Assembly (NCBI GenBank): GCA_902476475.1
Contig: CABSDO010000007.1
Span: 1 to 35,552 of the forward strand
Source of the DNA: an uncultured Collinsella sp.
GTDB lineage: Bacteria; Actinomycetota; Coriobacteriia; Coriobacteriales; Coriobacteriaceae
Length of the DNA stretch: 35,552 bases
Direction of reading: 5' to 3'
Shown: positions 23,190 through 31,362 of the stretch, piece after piece
How the letters are laid out: the number at the start of each line of letters is the position of its first letter
How positions within the stretch are numbered: the first letter of the stretch is position 1
Notes under the pieces: model-generated
What the model saw: only the letters and a program-made list of their open reading frames with translations
What the model was told of the DNA's origin: nothing
Database searches by the model: none
Translations under genes and position numbers: made by a program

Positions 23190-25091
23190 ATGAACGCCCC
23201 CGTTGCCAAAACCTGTCGGCAGCGCCTCCTGTTTGCGCGATTCGCTTCCGTCTGCGCGCTCGTTGCGCTTGCGTTGTTGCTGCTGCCTGCCGCCGCGCAC
23301 GCCGACGGCTACTCCATGACCCAAACCTACATCAGTGCCACGGTCGAGGCCGATGGATCGCTGACCGTTGTCGAGGGACGCCAGTTTGATTTCGACGACG
23401 ACATCAACGGCGTGTTTTGGGAGATCAATACGGGCACCAACCAGCAGGGCGGCACGGCGGACGTTGACGTGCTGAGTGTCGAGGAAGAGGACACCGCGTT
23501 TAACAAAGTCGATAGCGCGAACAAGGGCGATTCTGGTGTCTACACGGTCGAGCAGGCCGGTGACGGCGTAAGGATTAAGGTGTTCAGCCCCCACGAGAGC
23601 GGCGACAGCGCGATCTATTACGTGAGCTACACCATGACCGGTGCGGTTATGAACTGGGCCGATACCGCCGAGCTCTACTGGAAGTTCGTGGGCGACGGCT
23701 GGTCTGCGGATTCCGACGATGTCGAGATGGAAGTGCGCTTCGCAAATGCCGCTGCCGGGACGGCGGCCGTCAAAGGCGATAACTTCCGCGCATGGGGCCA
23801 CGGTCCGCTGGCGGGCGACGTGTCGCTCGATGAGGACGAGCCCATGGTCACCTATACCATTCCCTGCGTGCATCAGGGCGAATTCGCCGAGGCACGCATC
23901 GCCTTCCCCAGCGACTGGGTGCCGCAGCTTGCCGCCTCGGGCGAAGAGCGCATGTCAACGATCCTGAGCGAAGAGAAGGAATGGGCCGACGAAGCTAACG
24001 CCCGCCGCGCTCACGCTCGCATGATTGCCAATGCACTTGCCGTGCTAAGTGTTGTTGCGGCGGTGGCCTTTACCGGCACAATCGTTATGCTCAAGCTGCG
24101 CAAGCGCAAGCCCAAGCCGCTTTTCCAGGACGAATATTTCCGCGATGTGCCCTCGGCCGACCATCCCGCCGTGCTTTCGGCCCTCATGAGCTGGAACGAG
24201 GTGCCCGATCAGGCATATATCGCCACGCTCATGAAGCTCACTGACGACCGTGTGATCAAGCTGGAGCAGGCGACCGTGACCAAGGCCAAGAAGGGTCTGT
24301 TGGGGCGTGAAAAAGAAGAGCAGACGTATCGCGTGACGGTGAGCGATGCGGGCTGGAAGTCGGCCAAGGGCATTGACCACATGGTGCTCAAGGTCTTCTT
24401 TGCCGGTGCTAAGCCTGACGAGAACGGCGATCGCTCGCGCACGTTTGACGAGCTGCAGCACTACGTCAAGCAGCACGCTACGCCCGTGGGCGATAAGCTC
24501 GAGGACTATCAGAACACCGTTAAGGGCAGGTTGGCCGATAGCGAGTACGTTGCCTCGGACGGCATTGTTGCAATGGTGTTTTGCCTGGTTCTTGGTATCC
24601 TGATTGCCTTTGTTCCCGTGGGATCTATCTTCTTTACCGATGGCGCACAGGCGAACATTACCGCCGCGGTTATCTCGGTGCCGATTGTGCTGGTGGGTAT
24701 CGGCGTGGGCCTTACGTTCCGCCGCTTTACGCCGGAGGGCGCCGAGGTGGCGGCTCGCTGCAAGGCACTTAAGCATTGGCTCGAGGACTTCACTCGTCTA
24801 AAGGAAGCCGTCCCCGGCGATCTGGTGCTGTGGAACAAGCTGCTGGTGATGGGCGTGGCGCTGGGTGTTTCCAAGGAAGTGCTGCGTCAGCTTGCCGAGG
24901 CCGTGCCGCCCGAGGTGCGCGAGGCCGACGGCTTCTATGACAATTATCCCTGCTACTGGTGGTATTACCATCACTACGGCAACGAGTCTCCGCTCGATTC
25001 GTTCAACGATGTGTATCACGAGACCATCCGCGAGCTGGCTTCGAGTTCCGATAGCTCGAGCGGCGGCAGCGGCGGCGGCGGAACGTTCTAA
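23190..25091 (+). CDS. DUF2207 family membrane protein (YciQ-like)
   Basis: 633 residues. The signal peptide ends around residue 38 (LLPAAAHA, then DGYSM). An extracellular domain to about residue 275 begins with the DUF2207 pattern of alternating strands (ISATVEADGSLTVVEGRQFDF, WEINTG). A membrane helix follows at about 278-303, then a cytoplasmic region, then two helices at about 457-482 and 490-510. The C-terminus is the glycine/serine-rich tail SGGSGGGGTF usual for this family. ATG 23190 has AAAGGA upstream and directly precedes the signal peptide. Function unknown. Confidence 0.9.
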   Translation: MNAPVAKTCRQRLLFARFASVCALVALALLLLPAAAHADGYSMTQTYISATVEADGSLTVVEGRQFDFDDDINGVFWEINTGTNQQGGTADVDVLSVEEEDTAFNKVDSANKGDSGVYTVEQAGDGVRIKVFSPHESGDSAIYYVSYTMTGAVMNWADTAELYWKFVGDGWSADSDDVEMEVRFANAAAGTAAVKGDNFRAWGHGPLAGDVSLDEDEPMVTYTIPCVHQGEFAEARIAFPSDWVPQLAASGEERMSTILSEEKEWADEANARRAHARMIANALAVLSVVAAVAFTGTIVMLKLRKRKPKPLFQDEYFRDVPSADHPAVLSALMSWNEVPDQAYIATLMKLTDDRVIKLEQATVTKAKKGLLGREKEEQTYRVTVSDAGWKSAKGIDHMVLKVFFAGAKPDENGDRSRTFDELQHYVKQHATPVGDKLEDYQNTVKGRLADSEYVASDGIVAMVFCLVLGILIAFVPVGSIFFTDGAQANITAAVISVPIVLVGIGVGLTFRRFTPEGAEVAARCKALKHWLEDFTRLKEAVPGDLVLWNKLLVMGVALGVSKEVLRQLAEAVPPEVREADGFYDNYPCYWWYYHHYGNESPLDSFNDVYHETIRELASSSDSSSGGSGGGGTF

Positions 25092-25104
25092 CGGTCGTAA
25101 ATCA

Positions 25105-25153
25105 TGGGATGGGCTTTTCTCGACAGCCGTCGGGGGAAGCCCATCCCATTTTT
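25105..25153. terminator. Terminator after the DUF2207 gene
   Basis: TGGGATGGGCTT (25105-25116) pairs perfectly with AAGCCCATCCCA (25137-25148), followed by five T residues. It lies between convergent genes and may serve the plus strand mainly. Confidence 0.85.
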
Positions 25154-25171
25154 ATGCGCTACCTACGAAGG

Positions 25172-25213
25172 CTGTCCCCAACGACTAGTCACTGGGAACG
25201 TTCCTAAATGACT
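25172..25213. repeat. Dispersed repeat sharing sequence with the hisE end
   Basis: CTGTCCCCAACGACTAGT (25172-25189) matches the complement of the hisE stop region (7476-7493) at 17 of 18 bases. It continues into GGGAACGTTCC and CTAAATGACTAGGT, giving two short internal palindromes, GACTAGTC and GGAACGTTCC. Located between convergent genes. Confidence 0.6.
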
Positions 25214-25230
25214 AGGTATGGCTGCCGGGT

Positions 25231-25872
25231 TTAGGCTGTTAGGTCGAGTTCGTAGAGGAAGCTTTCGCGCGGCATGTCGTGACGGCGCTCTTCGCGGTTG
25301 GCGCGGTGCGTGGCCGTGCGCTTAAAGCCGTGCAGCTCGTAGAACTTCCACGAGCAGTTGGAGTCGGTGTACAGGTGTGCCCTCGTCGCTCCAAGCGAGG
25401 ACAGGTGCGAGACCGCGGCATCGAGCAGAACCGTGCCAACGCCCAGGCCATGGACATCGCGATCCACGGCAAGCAGCGTGACCTCGTTGTCGTGCGGCAA
25501 CGGGCTGCTCTCGAGCAGGCGGTTGTTGGTTCGGATGGTTGCGCGCACAAACGAGAGATACTCGGCGCAGGCATCAGGCTCCAGCTCACGCATCTGCGAT
25601 AGCAGCGCGCGTTCGGTATCCATCCAATGCTCGTTGATAGTGACGCCGGAGTTCTGTCCTGCGCGTGCAAGTGCAATGCCGCGCGCCTCGCCGTCAATCA
25701 CCGCAACCTGTGAAAACGTCGACGACGAAAGGCAATAGGCGAGGTCGCACGCGGCCTCGAGGCGGTTGTACTCATCGTTATCCGAATTGTTATGCCAAAG
25801 CTGCTGCAGAATCAGCGCGATGGCGTCGAAGTCTTCGGTATCAAACGGTCGGTAGAGAACCCGCGAGACCAT
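25231..25872 (-). CDS. GNAT-family N-acetyltransferase
   Basis: 213 residues. The acetyl-CoA pyrophosphate loop motif is visible as VHGLGVGTVLLDAAVSHL near residue 140, preceded by the strand EVTLLAVDRD and followed by ARAHLYTDSNCSWKFYELHGFKR, the usual C-terminal GNAT strand-helix pattern. The first 110 residues hold a longer than usual N-terminal part. AAAGAGG precedes the ATG. The acceptor (small molecule, peptide or protein) is unknown. Convergent with the DUF2207 gene. Confidence 0.88.
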   Translation of the reverse strand: MVSRVLYRPFDTEDFDAIALILQQLWHNNSDNDEYNRLEAACDLAYCLSSSTFSQVAVIDGEARGIALARAGQNSGVTINEHWMDTERALLSQMRELEPDACAEYLSFVRATIRTNNRLLESSPLPHDNEVTLLAVDRDVHGLGVGTVLLDAAVSHLSSLGATRAHLYTDSNCSWKFYELHGFKRTATHRANREERRHDMPRESFLYELDLTA

Positions 25873-26149
25873 GGTGCCTCTTTCTTTTGCGGATGCATAT
25901 CGAGCACAGTTCTACCACGCCATTGGCATCAAATTATGGTGCCCCTGTGTTCCATGAACTCACCGTGCCCAGTGCCGTGCCCATCCCCTCTGCTCGCAAA
26001 CTTTTTCTGCACATGCGCCCGTTGCGGGGTGCATCGATGCGCTCGATGCGCTACATTAAATCAGTATTTTCAATGCCGCTGCGCGAGCGCTGCAGATCGA
26101 CGTATCACCGACTCACAGAGCACGGCGGCGTACCAGACAGGAGGACTGC

Positions 26150-27757
26150 ATGGGATCTGATGTGAAGATCGCACGCGCGTTGATCTCGGTTACCGATAAG
26201 ACGGGCGTCGTCGATTTCGCACGGACGCTGGTCGATGACTTTGGCGTCGAGATCATCTCTACGGGCGGCACGGCTCGTGCCATCGAGGACGCGGGCGTTC
26301 CCGTAACCCCCATCGAGGAGTTCACGGGCTACCCCGAGATGATGGACGGCCGCGTTAAGACCCTGCACCCCAAGGTTCACGGCGCGCTGCTGGCCCGCCG
26401 CGATTCCGAGCAGCACATGCAGGAGGCCGCTCAGCACGGCATTAAGCTGATCGACCTGGTCGTCGTCAACCTGTACGAGTTCGAGAAGACCGTCGCCAAC
26501 CCCGAGGTCACCTTCGCGGACGCCATCGAGCACATCGACATCGGTGGCCCCTCCATGCTGCGCTCTGCCGCCAAGAACGCCACGAGCGTTACCGTCATTT
26601 CCGACCCGGCCGACTATGATGCCGTCCTGGCCGAGATGCACGAGACCGGTGGCTGCACCACGCTTTCCACCCGTCGTCGCCTGCAGGTGAAGGTCTACCA
26701 GACCACCGCCGCCTACGACACGGCTATCTCCCGTTGGCTTGCCGCCCAGGCAAGCGACGTGGCGGACACCTCTGCCAAGCTCGAGATCTCGCTGGAGAAG
26801 GTCGACGACCTGCGCTATGGCGAGAACCCGCAGCAGAAGGCTACGGTCTACCGCTTTGTCGAGGGCTGCGAGAACACCGCGAGCTCGCAGTTCCCGCTCG
26901 TTGGCTCCGAGCAGATCCAGGGCAAGCCGCTCAGCTACAACAACTATCTGGATGCCGATGCCGCTTGGAACCTGGTCCGCGAGTTCGACGAGCCGGCCTG
27001 CGTGATCCTCAAGCACCAGAACCCCTGCGGTTCTGCCGTTGCCGAGGACATCACGGCTGCCTACGACCGCGCCTTCGCCTGCGATCCCAAGAGTGCCTTT
27101 GGCGGCATCATTGCCTGCAACCGCGAGGTTCCCTATGAGCTGGTCGAGCACTTTGCCGATCAGAACAAGCAGTTCGTCGAGGTCATCATCGCCCCGAGCT
27201 ACACTGCCGAGGCGCTCGAGCGCATGGCCAAGCGCCCCAACCTGCGCGTGCTGGCCACCGGCGGCGTGGACCACGGCGCCCAGGTGGAGCTGCGCTCCAT
27301 CGACGGCGGCATGCTGGTGCAGGAAGTCGACCACGTGACCGAGGATCCCGCGACCTTTACGTTCCCCACCGACCGCAAGCCCACCGACGCCGAGATGGCC
27401 GAGCTCGAGTTTGCCTGGAAGGTCTGCAAGGGCGTTAAGTCCAACGCCATCTTGGTTTCCAAGGGCAAGGCCGGCATTGGCATGGGCCCGGGTCAGCCTA
27501 ACCGCGTTGACTCTGCGCTGCTTGCCTGCGAGCGCGCCGAGGACTTCTGCGAGCGCGAGGGCGTGGAGAAGGGCGGCTTTGCCTGTGCAAGCGACGCGTT
27601 CTTCCCGTTCCGCGACAACGTCGACGTTCTTGCTGCACACGGCGTGACCTGCATCATCCAGCCCGGCGGCTCCAAGCGCGACGACGAAAGCATCCAGGCC
27701 TGCAATGAGCACAATATTGCTATGGTGTTTACGGGCGCCCGCCACTTTAGGCACTAA
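26150..27757 (+). CDS. purH: Bifunctional AICAR transformylase / IMP cyclohydrolase
   Basis: Carries out the last two steps of IMP synthesis. The N-terminal MGS-like cyclohydrolase domain (about residues 1-195) shows ALISVTDKTGVVDFA, STGGTARAI and VKTLHPKVHGALL. The transformylase domain shows RYGENPQQKA, KHQNPCG, AFGGIIACNREV and a C-terminal IAMVFTGARHFRH. 535 residues is typical. CAGGAGG lies just before the ATG. AICAR from HisF is a second input to this enzyme, tying it to the his operon. The 277 bp before it show no riboswitch I can identify. Confidence 0.98.
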   Translation: MGSDVKIARALISVTDKTGVVDFARTLVDDFGVEIISTGGTARAIEDAGVPVTPIEEFTGYPEMMDGRVKTLHPKVHGALLARRDSEQHMQEAAQHGIKLIDLVVVNLYEFEKTVANPEVTFADAIEHIDIGGPSMLRSAAKNATSVTVISDPADYDAVLAEMHETGGCTTLSTRRRLQVKVYQTTAAYDTAISRWLAAQASDVADTSAKLEISLEKVDDLRYGENPQQKATVYRFVEGCENTASSQFPLVGSEQIQGKPLSYNNYLDADAAWNLVREFDEPACVILKHQNPCGSAVAEDITAAYDRAFACDPKSAFGGIIACNREVPYELVEHFADQNKQFVEVIIAPSYTAEALERMAKRPNLRVLATGGVDHGAQVELRSIDGGMLVQEVDHVTEDPATFTFPTDRKPTDAEMAELEFAWKVCKGVKSNAILVSKGKAGIGMGPGQPNRVDSALLACERAEDFCEREGVEKGGFACASDAFFPFRDNVDVLAAHGVTCIIQPGGSKRDDESIQACNEHNIAMVFTGARHFRH

Positions 27758-27786
27758 GTTTCGCCCCGGGACAAAATAATCTCTGC

Positions 27787-27822
27787 AAAAGACGGCTGCT
27801 CCGTTTGGAGGGCCGTCTTTTT
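27787..27822 (+). terminator. Terminator after purH
   Basis: AAAAGACGGC (27787-27796) pairs with GCCGTCTTTT (27812-27821), ending in five T residues. Confidence 0.85.
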
Positions 27823-27838
27823 GGTATAAGAGGACGGA

Positions 27839-28570
27839 ATGACTAACACGAAAGGTATGACCATGCCCCAGATTGATGATGCCGAGCTGTTTGGCAATGC
27901 CGAGGATCAGCGTGCGTATGAGGACTTTTGCGCCAATCAGGAGGCGGTCGAGAAGTTTACACTCGACAAGCCCGCGCTTGTCTGCCGTTGGCGCATGTCC
28001 AACAAAAAGGTGCCCATGCTCAACCGCCACATTCGCGCGCTGTCCGAGCGCCTGGTGCAGGGCGAGCCGCTTACCCATAACATGCTCAGCTGGGCCAAGC
28101 AGCACGTTGAGTGGTCGCTTGCCGAGGGCGATTACACCGCACGCGACGGCGTGCTCATGCTGGTGATCGACGTCAACGGCAACGCCGCCATGACGGTGGG
28201 GGAGTACGAGCCGCTAACCGATACGTCGGCCAAGGCGCTGCGTGCCCGCTCCGCCGAGGCCCGCTCCGAGGCCGACGAAACCGGCGTGGCGCCCGAGCTG
28301 CTCGCCGCCGTCGATAACGGCGAGCTTGCCTTTGTGGCGCCAGCGGACGAGTGCCTGTGCGGCACGGCGACGCTCATCGAGCAGCTGGCCCAGACCAAGG
28401 ACATCCCGGTCACGCGCGTAGACATCCCCGCTCAGCTCAAGGGTGCGCTGTTCCTGGTGAGCGACGAGCACGGCGTGGTCCCTGCCGACGATACCGATGC
28501 CGCTGAGGCGGACGCTGCTATGGTCACCTTCTTCGCCGAAGGCTACGAAAAGCTCCGTGCCCGCCGCTAA
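27839..28570 (+). CDS. Conserved-looking protein of unknown function
   Basis: 243 residues, soluble, acidic, no signal peptide or membrane helix. Central segments include PMLNRHIRALSERLVQG, SWAKQHVEWSLAEGDY and DGVLMLVIDVNG. I cannot assign a family. The spacing faintly recalls class IV aminotransferases, but the PLP lysine motif is absent, so I do not call it one. Starts at 27839 (AGAGGA upstream), 27857 or 27863 (AAAGG upstream) are all possible. It follows the purH terminator and is itself followed by hairpins. Confidence 0.7.
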   Translation: MTNTKGMTMPQIDDAELFGNAEDQRAYEDFCANQEAVEKFTLDKPALVCRWRMSNKKVPMLNRHIRALSERLVQGEPLTHNMLSWAKQHVEWSLAEGDYTARDGVLMLVIDVNGNAAMTVGEYEPLTDTSAKALRARSAEARSEADETGVAPELLAAVDNGELAFVAPADECLCGTATLIEQLAQTKDIPVTRVDIPAQLKGALFLVSDEHGVVPADDTDAAEADAAMVTFFAEGYEKLRARR

Positions 28571-28580
28571 ACGATTATTC

Positions 28581-28617
28581 TGGGACGGGGATAAAAATCA
28601 TTTTGGTTCCCGTTCCC
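28581..28617 (+). terminator. Possible terminator after the unknown gene
   Basis: GGGACGGGG and TTCCCGTTCCC can pair with one bulge around an AT-rich loop. There is no T-run after it, so the call is tentative. Confidence 0.35.
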
Positions 28618-28619
28618 GT

Positions 28620-28655
28620 CGCGAGCGTAAGGCGGACAAAACGCCCCCGCTCGCG
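28620..28655. repeat. Hairpin ahead of response regulator gene
   Basis: CGCGAGCG (28620-28627) and CGCTCGCG (28648-28655) pair perfectly, with GGCG/CGCC pairing inside. It could extend the preceding terminator or form part of the leader of the regulator gene. Confidence 0.6.
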
Positions 28656-28747
28656 AACAGTTCTGTCACCTTGGCGACGTGCGTGGCGCGCACCTGCAGT
28701 TTCGCAGCCATAATGGTGGCAAGACAACCAAGAGGGGAGCGGAATCC

Positions 28748-29419
28748 ATGGCGCTGATATATATCGTTGAGGACGACGAGCCCATTCGTCGCGAGCTTGC
28801 CGACATCCTTGCCCGTGCCGGTTTTGAGGTCGAGGCCTGCGAATCGTTCGAGCATGTTTCGCGCGATATTCTCGCCGCCGCGCCCGACCTGGTGCTGCTC
28901 GACCTGACGCTTCCCGTCAAGGACGGCCAGCATATCTGCCATGAGGTTCGCCGCGAATCCGAGGTTCCCATCATCGTCCTCACTTCGCGCGCGACCGAGA
29001 TCGACGAGGTCATGGCCATGACGCTCGGCGCGGACGACTTTGTTCCCAAGCCCTACAGCGCCCGTGTGCTCGTGGCGCGCATCAACGCACTGCTGCGTCG
29101 CACCGCGGCGGCAGGCGAGCGCAGCACACTTGTCCACAAGGGGCTGGAGCTCGACCTCGCCCGCTCCATGGTTACCAACACGCAAACCGGCACTAGCACC
29201 GAGCTCACCAAAAACGAGCTGCGTATCCTCTCACTGCTTCTGAGCCGCGCGGGCAAGATTGTTTCGCGCTCGGCCATCATGCAGGACCTGTGGGACTCCG
29301 ACGCCTTCGTGGACGACAATACGCTCACCGTCAACATCAACCGCCTGCGCACCACGCTCGAAAAAATCGGCATCAAGGGGTATTTGACAACGCACCGCGG
29401 CCAAGGCTATTCGGTCTAG
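28748..29419 (+). CDS. OmpR-family response regulator, BceR-like
   Basis: 223 residues. Receiver with VEDDE, Asp52 in LVLLDLTLP, VLTSRAT and Lys101 in VPKPY. A winged-helix effector follows from about residue 125, ending HRGQGYSV. Short linker and overall style match regulators of the BceR group, which respond to cell-wall-active antibiotics. ATG 28748 has AGAGGGGAG upstream. It is 9 bp before its partner kinase. Confidence 0.93.
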   Translation: MALIYIVEDDEPIRRELADILARAGFEVEACESFEHVSRDILAAAPDLVLLDLTLPVKDGQHICHEVRRESEVPIIVLTSRATEIDEVMAMTLGADDFVPKPYSARVLVARINALLRRTAAAGERSTLVHKGLELDLARSMVTNTQTGTSTELTKNELRILSLLLSRAGKIVSRSAIMQDLWDSDAFVDDNTLTVNINRLRTTLEKIGIKGYLTTHRGQGYSV

Positions 29420-29428
29420 GGGCCGGCT

Positions 29429-30472
29429 ATGTCGTTTGGCAAGTTCTTTAAAGACGCGCTGCTTCCCGTCGCCGTGTGGACGTGCGGCGTGCTGCTGAGC
29501 TGCTTTGTGCTGACGGTCGCCGGTGCACCCGTCTCTATCGTGGTCGTGGCGGTCGGCGTGTCCTTTATCTTTGGCATGCTTGGCATCGTGATCGAATACG
29601 CGCGCCGTCGTCGTTTTCTGCGCCAGCTGGAGCGTGCGGCAGAGGAGCTCGAGAGTCCCGCATGGGTGCAGGAGATGGTGCAATGTCCGACCTATGCCGA
29701 GGGCGAGCTCGAGTATGAGGTCTTGCGTCGGGTGGGCAAAGCCGCTTGTGACGAGGTTGCCGAAGGCAGGCGCCAGACCGATGACTATCGCGACTATATC
29801 GAGAGCTGGGTCCACGAGGCCAAGCTGCCCCTGGCAGCAGCCCATCTGATTTTGGAAAACCTGGACGGCAGCGAAGACGATCTGTCGCGTGTGGATGACC
29901 TGGGCCGCGAGCTTGCCCGCGTGGAGCGCTATATCGACCAGGCGCTGTACTATGCGCGCTCGGAAGTCGTGGAGCGCGACTACCTGATTCGCCGCTGGGA
30001 TCTCAAAACCTTGGTGACGGGCGCGATTAAAGCCAACGCGCGTGAGCTCATCGCGGCGCACGTGGCCCCGGTGTGCGAGAACCTCGACTTTGAGGTCTTT
30101 ACCGACGAGAAGTGGCTCGAGTTTATTCTGGGCCAGCTCATTCAGAACAGCATTAAATATGCGCGTGAGGACGGCGCAAAGATCGTGTTTTCGGGTGCGT
30201 TGCTGGACGAGGGCCTGGCGAGCGAGCGCATCGAGCTTACCGTCGCGGACAACGGCTGCGGCGTGAGCGCGGCCGACCTGCCGCGCGTGTTCGAGAAGGG
30301 CTTTACCGGCGACAACGGCCGCACCACCAAGCGCGCAACGGGCATCGGTCTCTATCTGGTGGCGCGCCTGTGCTCCAAGATGGGCATCGACGTCACCGCG
30401 GCATCCGAGCCCGGCGAAGGCTTCGTCGTAACGTTCGCCTTCTCGACCAACAAATTCCAATACTTCGAGTAA
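29429..30472 (+). CDS. Intramembrane-sensing histidine kinase, BceS-like
   Basis: 347 residues. Two membrane helices (about 11-31 and 35-56) are joined by only a few residues, so there is no sensor domain outside. This is the hallmark of the BceS-type kinases. The phospho-accepting His129 is in ESWVHEAKLPLAA, close to the WxHExK pattern of that group. ATPase motifs are NSIKYA, VADNGCGV, FEKGFTGDNGR and TGIGLYLVARL. These kinases usually sense through an adjacent BceAB ABC transporter, which is missing here. Confidence 0.9.
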   Translation: MSFGKFFKDALLPVAVWTCGVLLSCFVLTVAGAPVSIVVVAVGVSFIFGMLGIVIEYARRRRFLRQLERAAEELESPAWVQEMVQCPTYAEGELEYEVLRRVGKAACDEVAEGRRQTDDYRDYIESWVHEAKLPLAAAHLILENLDGSEDDLSRVDDLGRELARVERYIDQALYYARSEVVERDYLIRRWDLKTLVTGAIKANARELIAAHVAPVCENLDFEVFTDEKWLEFILGQLIQNSIKYAREDGAKIVFSGALLDEGLASERIELTVADNGCGVSAADLPRVFEKGFTGDNGRTTKRATGIGLYLVARLCSKMGIDVTAASEPGEGFVVTFAFSTNKFQYFE

Positions 30473-30503
30473 CGCACGCGGCAGACGTCCGCCCAAACAA
30501 AAA

Positions 30504-30537
30504 CGTGCCGCCCCAAACGGGACGGCACACCATTTTT
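30504..30537 (+). terminator. Terminator after the two-component operon
   Basis: GTGCCGCCCC pairs with GGGACGGCAC (one mismatch) around a short loop, followed within three bases by a five-T run. Confidence 0.8.
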
Positions 30538-30570
30538 CTATCAGACAACTCGTTGAAGTGAGGCTGCGAA

Positions 30571-30663
30571 GGCCGCGGGGCCGGGAGGGGTTTCCTAAGG
30601 GCACATCCCGCAGCCGCAACGCGGCGAGGACGTGCCCGTGGAAACCCCGCAGGCCCCGCGGCC
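30571..30663. repeat. 93-bp GC-rich near-continuous palindrome
   Basis: The outer arms GGCCGCGGGGCC (30571-30582) and its inverted copy (30652-30663) are perfect. Inward, GGGGTTTCC and GGGCAC also pair with inverted copies, and the centre GCCGC-AAC-GCGGC closes the loop. Only a few bases are unpaired over about 45-base arms. It sits between convergent genes, after a normal terminator, so it is not needed for termination. It is more likely a dispersed repeat. Confidence 0.85.
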
Positions 30664-30676
30664 GGTGGGAGAAACG

Positions 30677-31114
30677 CTACTTCACGACCAAAATGTCGCA
30701 GTCCGTGTTGCGCAGCAGGAACGTCGAAATCGAACCCAGCAGCGCATACTTGATCGAGGACAGGCCGCGGGCGCCGCAGAGCACCAGGTCGGGCTTAACC
30801 ACGTCGAGCATCTCGTCCTTGAGCGTCTCGCGAATGCGGCCGGCGCGAATCATGACCTCGACCTCGGGAATATCGGGATTGGCCTTGGCCTCTTCGAGCT
30901 GCTTGGCGATGGAGTTCTTAAATGCCTCCTCTAGGCCGTTGACCAGATCGACCGGATAGGAACCGGCGCTCTCGAGCGCCGTGGAATCGATAACGTGGCC
31001 GATGATTAGCTTGGCGCCGTTGTTCGCGGCGACCTTGATGGCGCGTGCGAGCACAAAATCCTGCTGCTCAGTACCGTCGAGTGAAACAAATACCTTGGTG
31101 TAGCCCTCGTTCAT
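30677..31114 (-). CDS. Universal stress protein (UspA family)
   Basis: 145 residues with the alpha/beta UspA fold. The N-terminal strand is TKVFVSLDGTEQQ, followed by GAKLIIGHVID. The ATP-binding signature GARGLSSIKYALLGSIS follows the GxxG-x9-G(S/T) pattern, and it ends in the strand CDILVVK. This points to the nucleotide-binding type. AAGGAGG lies close to the ATG. Single-domain, convergent with the BceS-like kinase. Role in stress survival is known for the family but not specific. Confidence 0.93.
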   Translation of the reverse strand: MNEGYTKVFVSLDGTEQQDFVLARAIKVAANNGAKLIIGHVIDSTALESAGSYPVDLVNGLEEAFKNSIAKQLEEAKANPDIPEVEVMIRAGRIRETLKDEMLDVVKPDLVLCGARGLSSIKYALLGSISTFLLRNTDCDILVVK

Positions 31115-31362
31115 GGTTTCCTCCTTGGTCTATCGCACGGGCGCGGGGCTCGTGCATCGGGCGGGCGCGGGCGCGTCGGCCGCCGGACACTTTATCTTGT
31201 TGCAGTTATACCCAAGGATTTGGGTTTGACCGCTCGCAATTCTGTGAACGGGCGAGTTTTTTGGTAAGGGTAGGCGCAGGCGCGCCGCCAACGGTTGATA
31301 ATGGGACATCGCCCGCACCGTCCGCAGAACAATATCGGCGGGTGTCTAACGAGGGGGTCCCT

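Noticed and set aside
25873..26149. Possible purine riboswitch or leader RNA upstream of purH
   Set aside because: I could not find the conserved three-way junction or loop sequences, nor a terminator hairpin ahead of the gene.
26105..28105. 666-codon open frame on the minus strand
   Set aside because: It lies wholly antisense to purH and part of the next gene. High GC and codon bias leave long open antisense frames; it has no ribosome-binding site and no recognisable domain.
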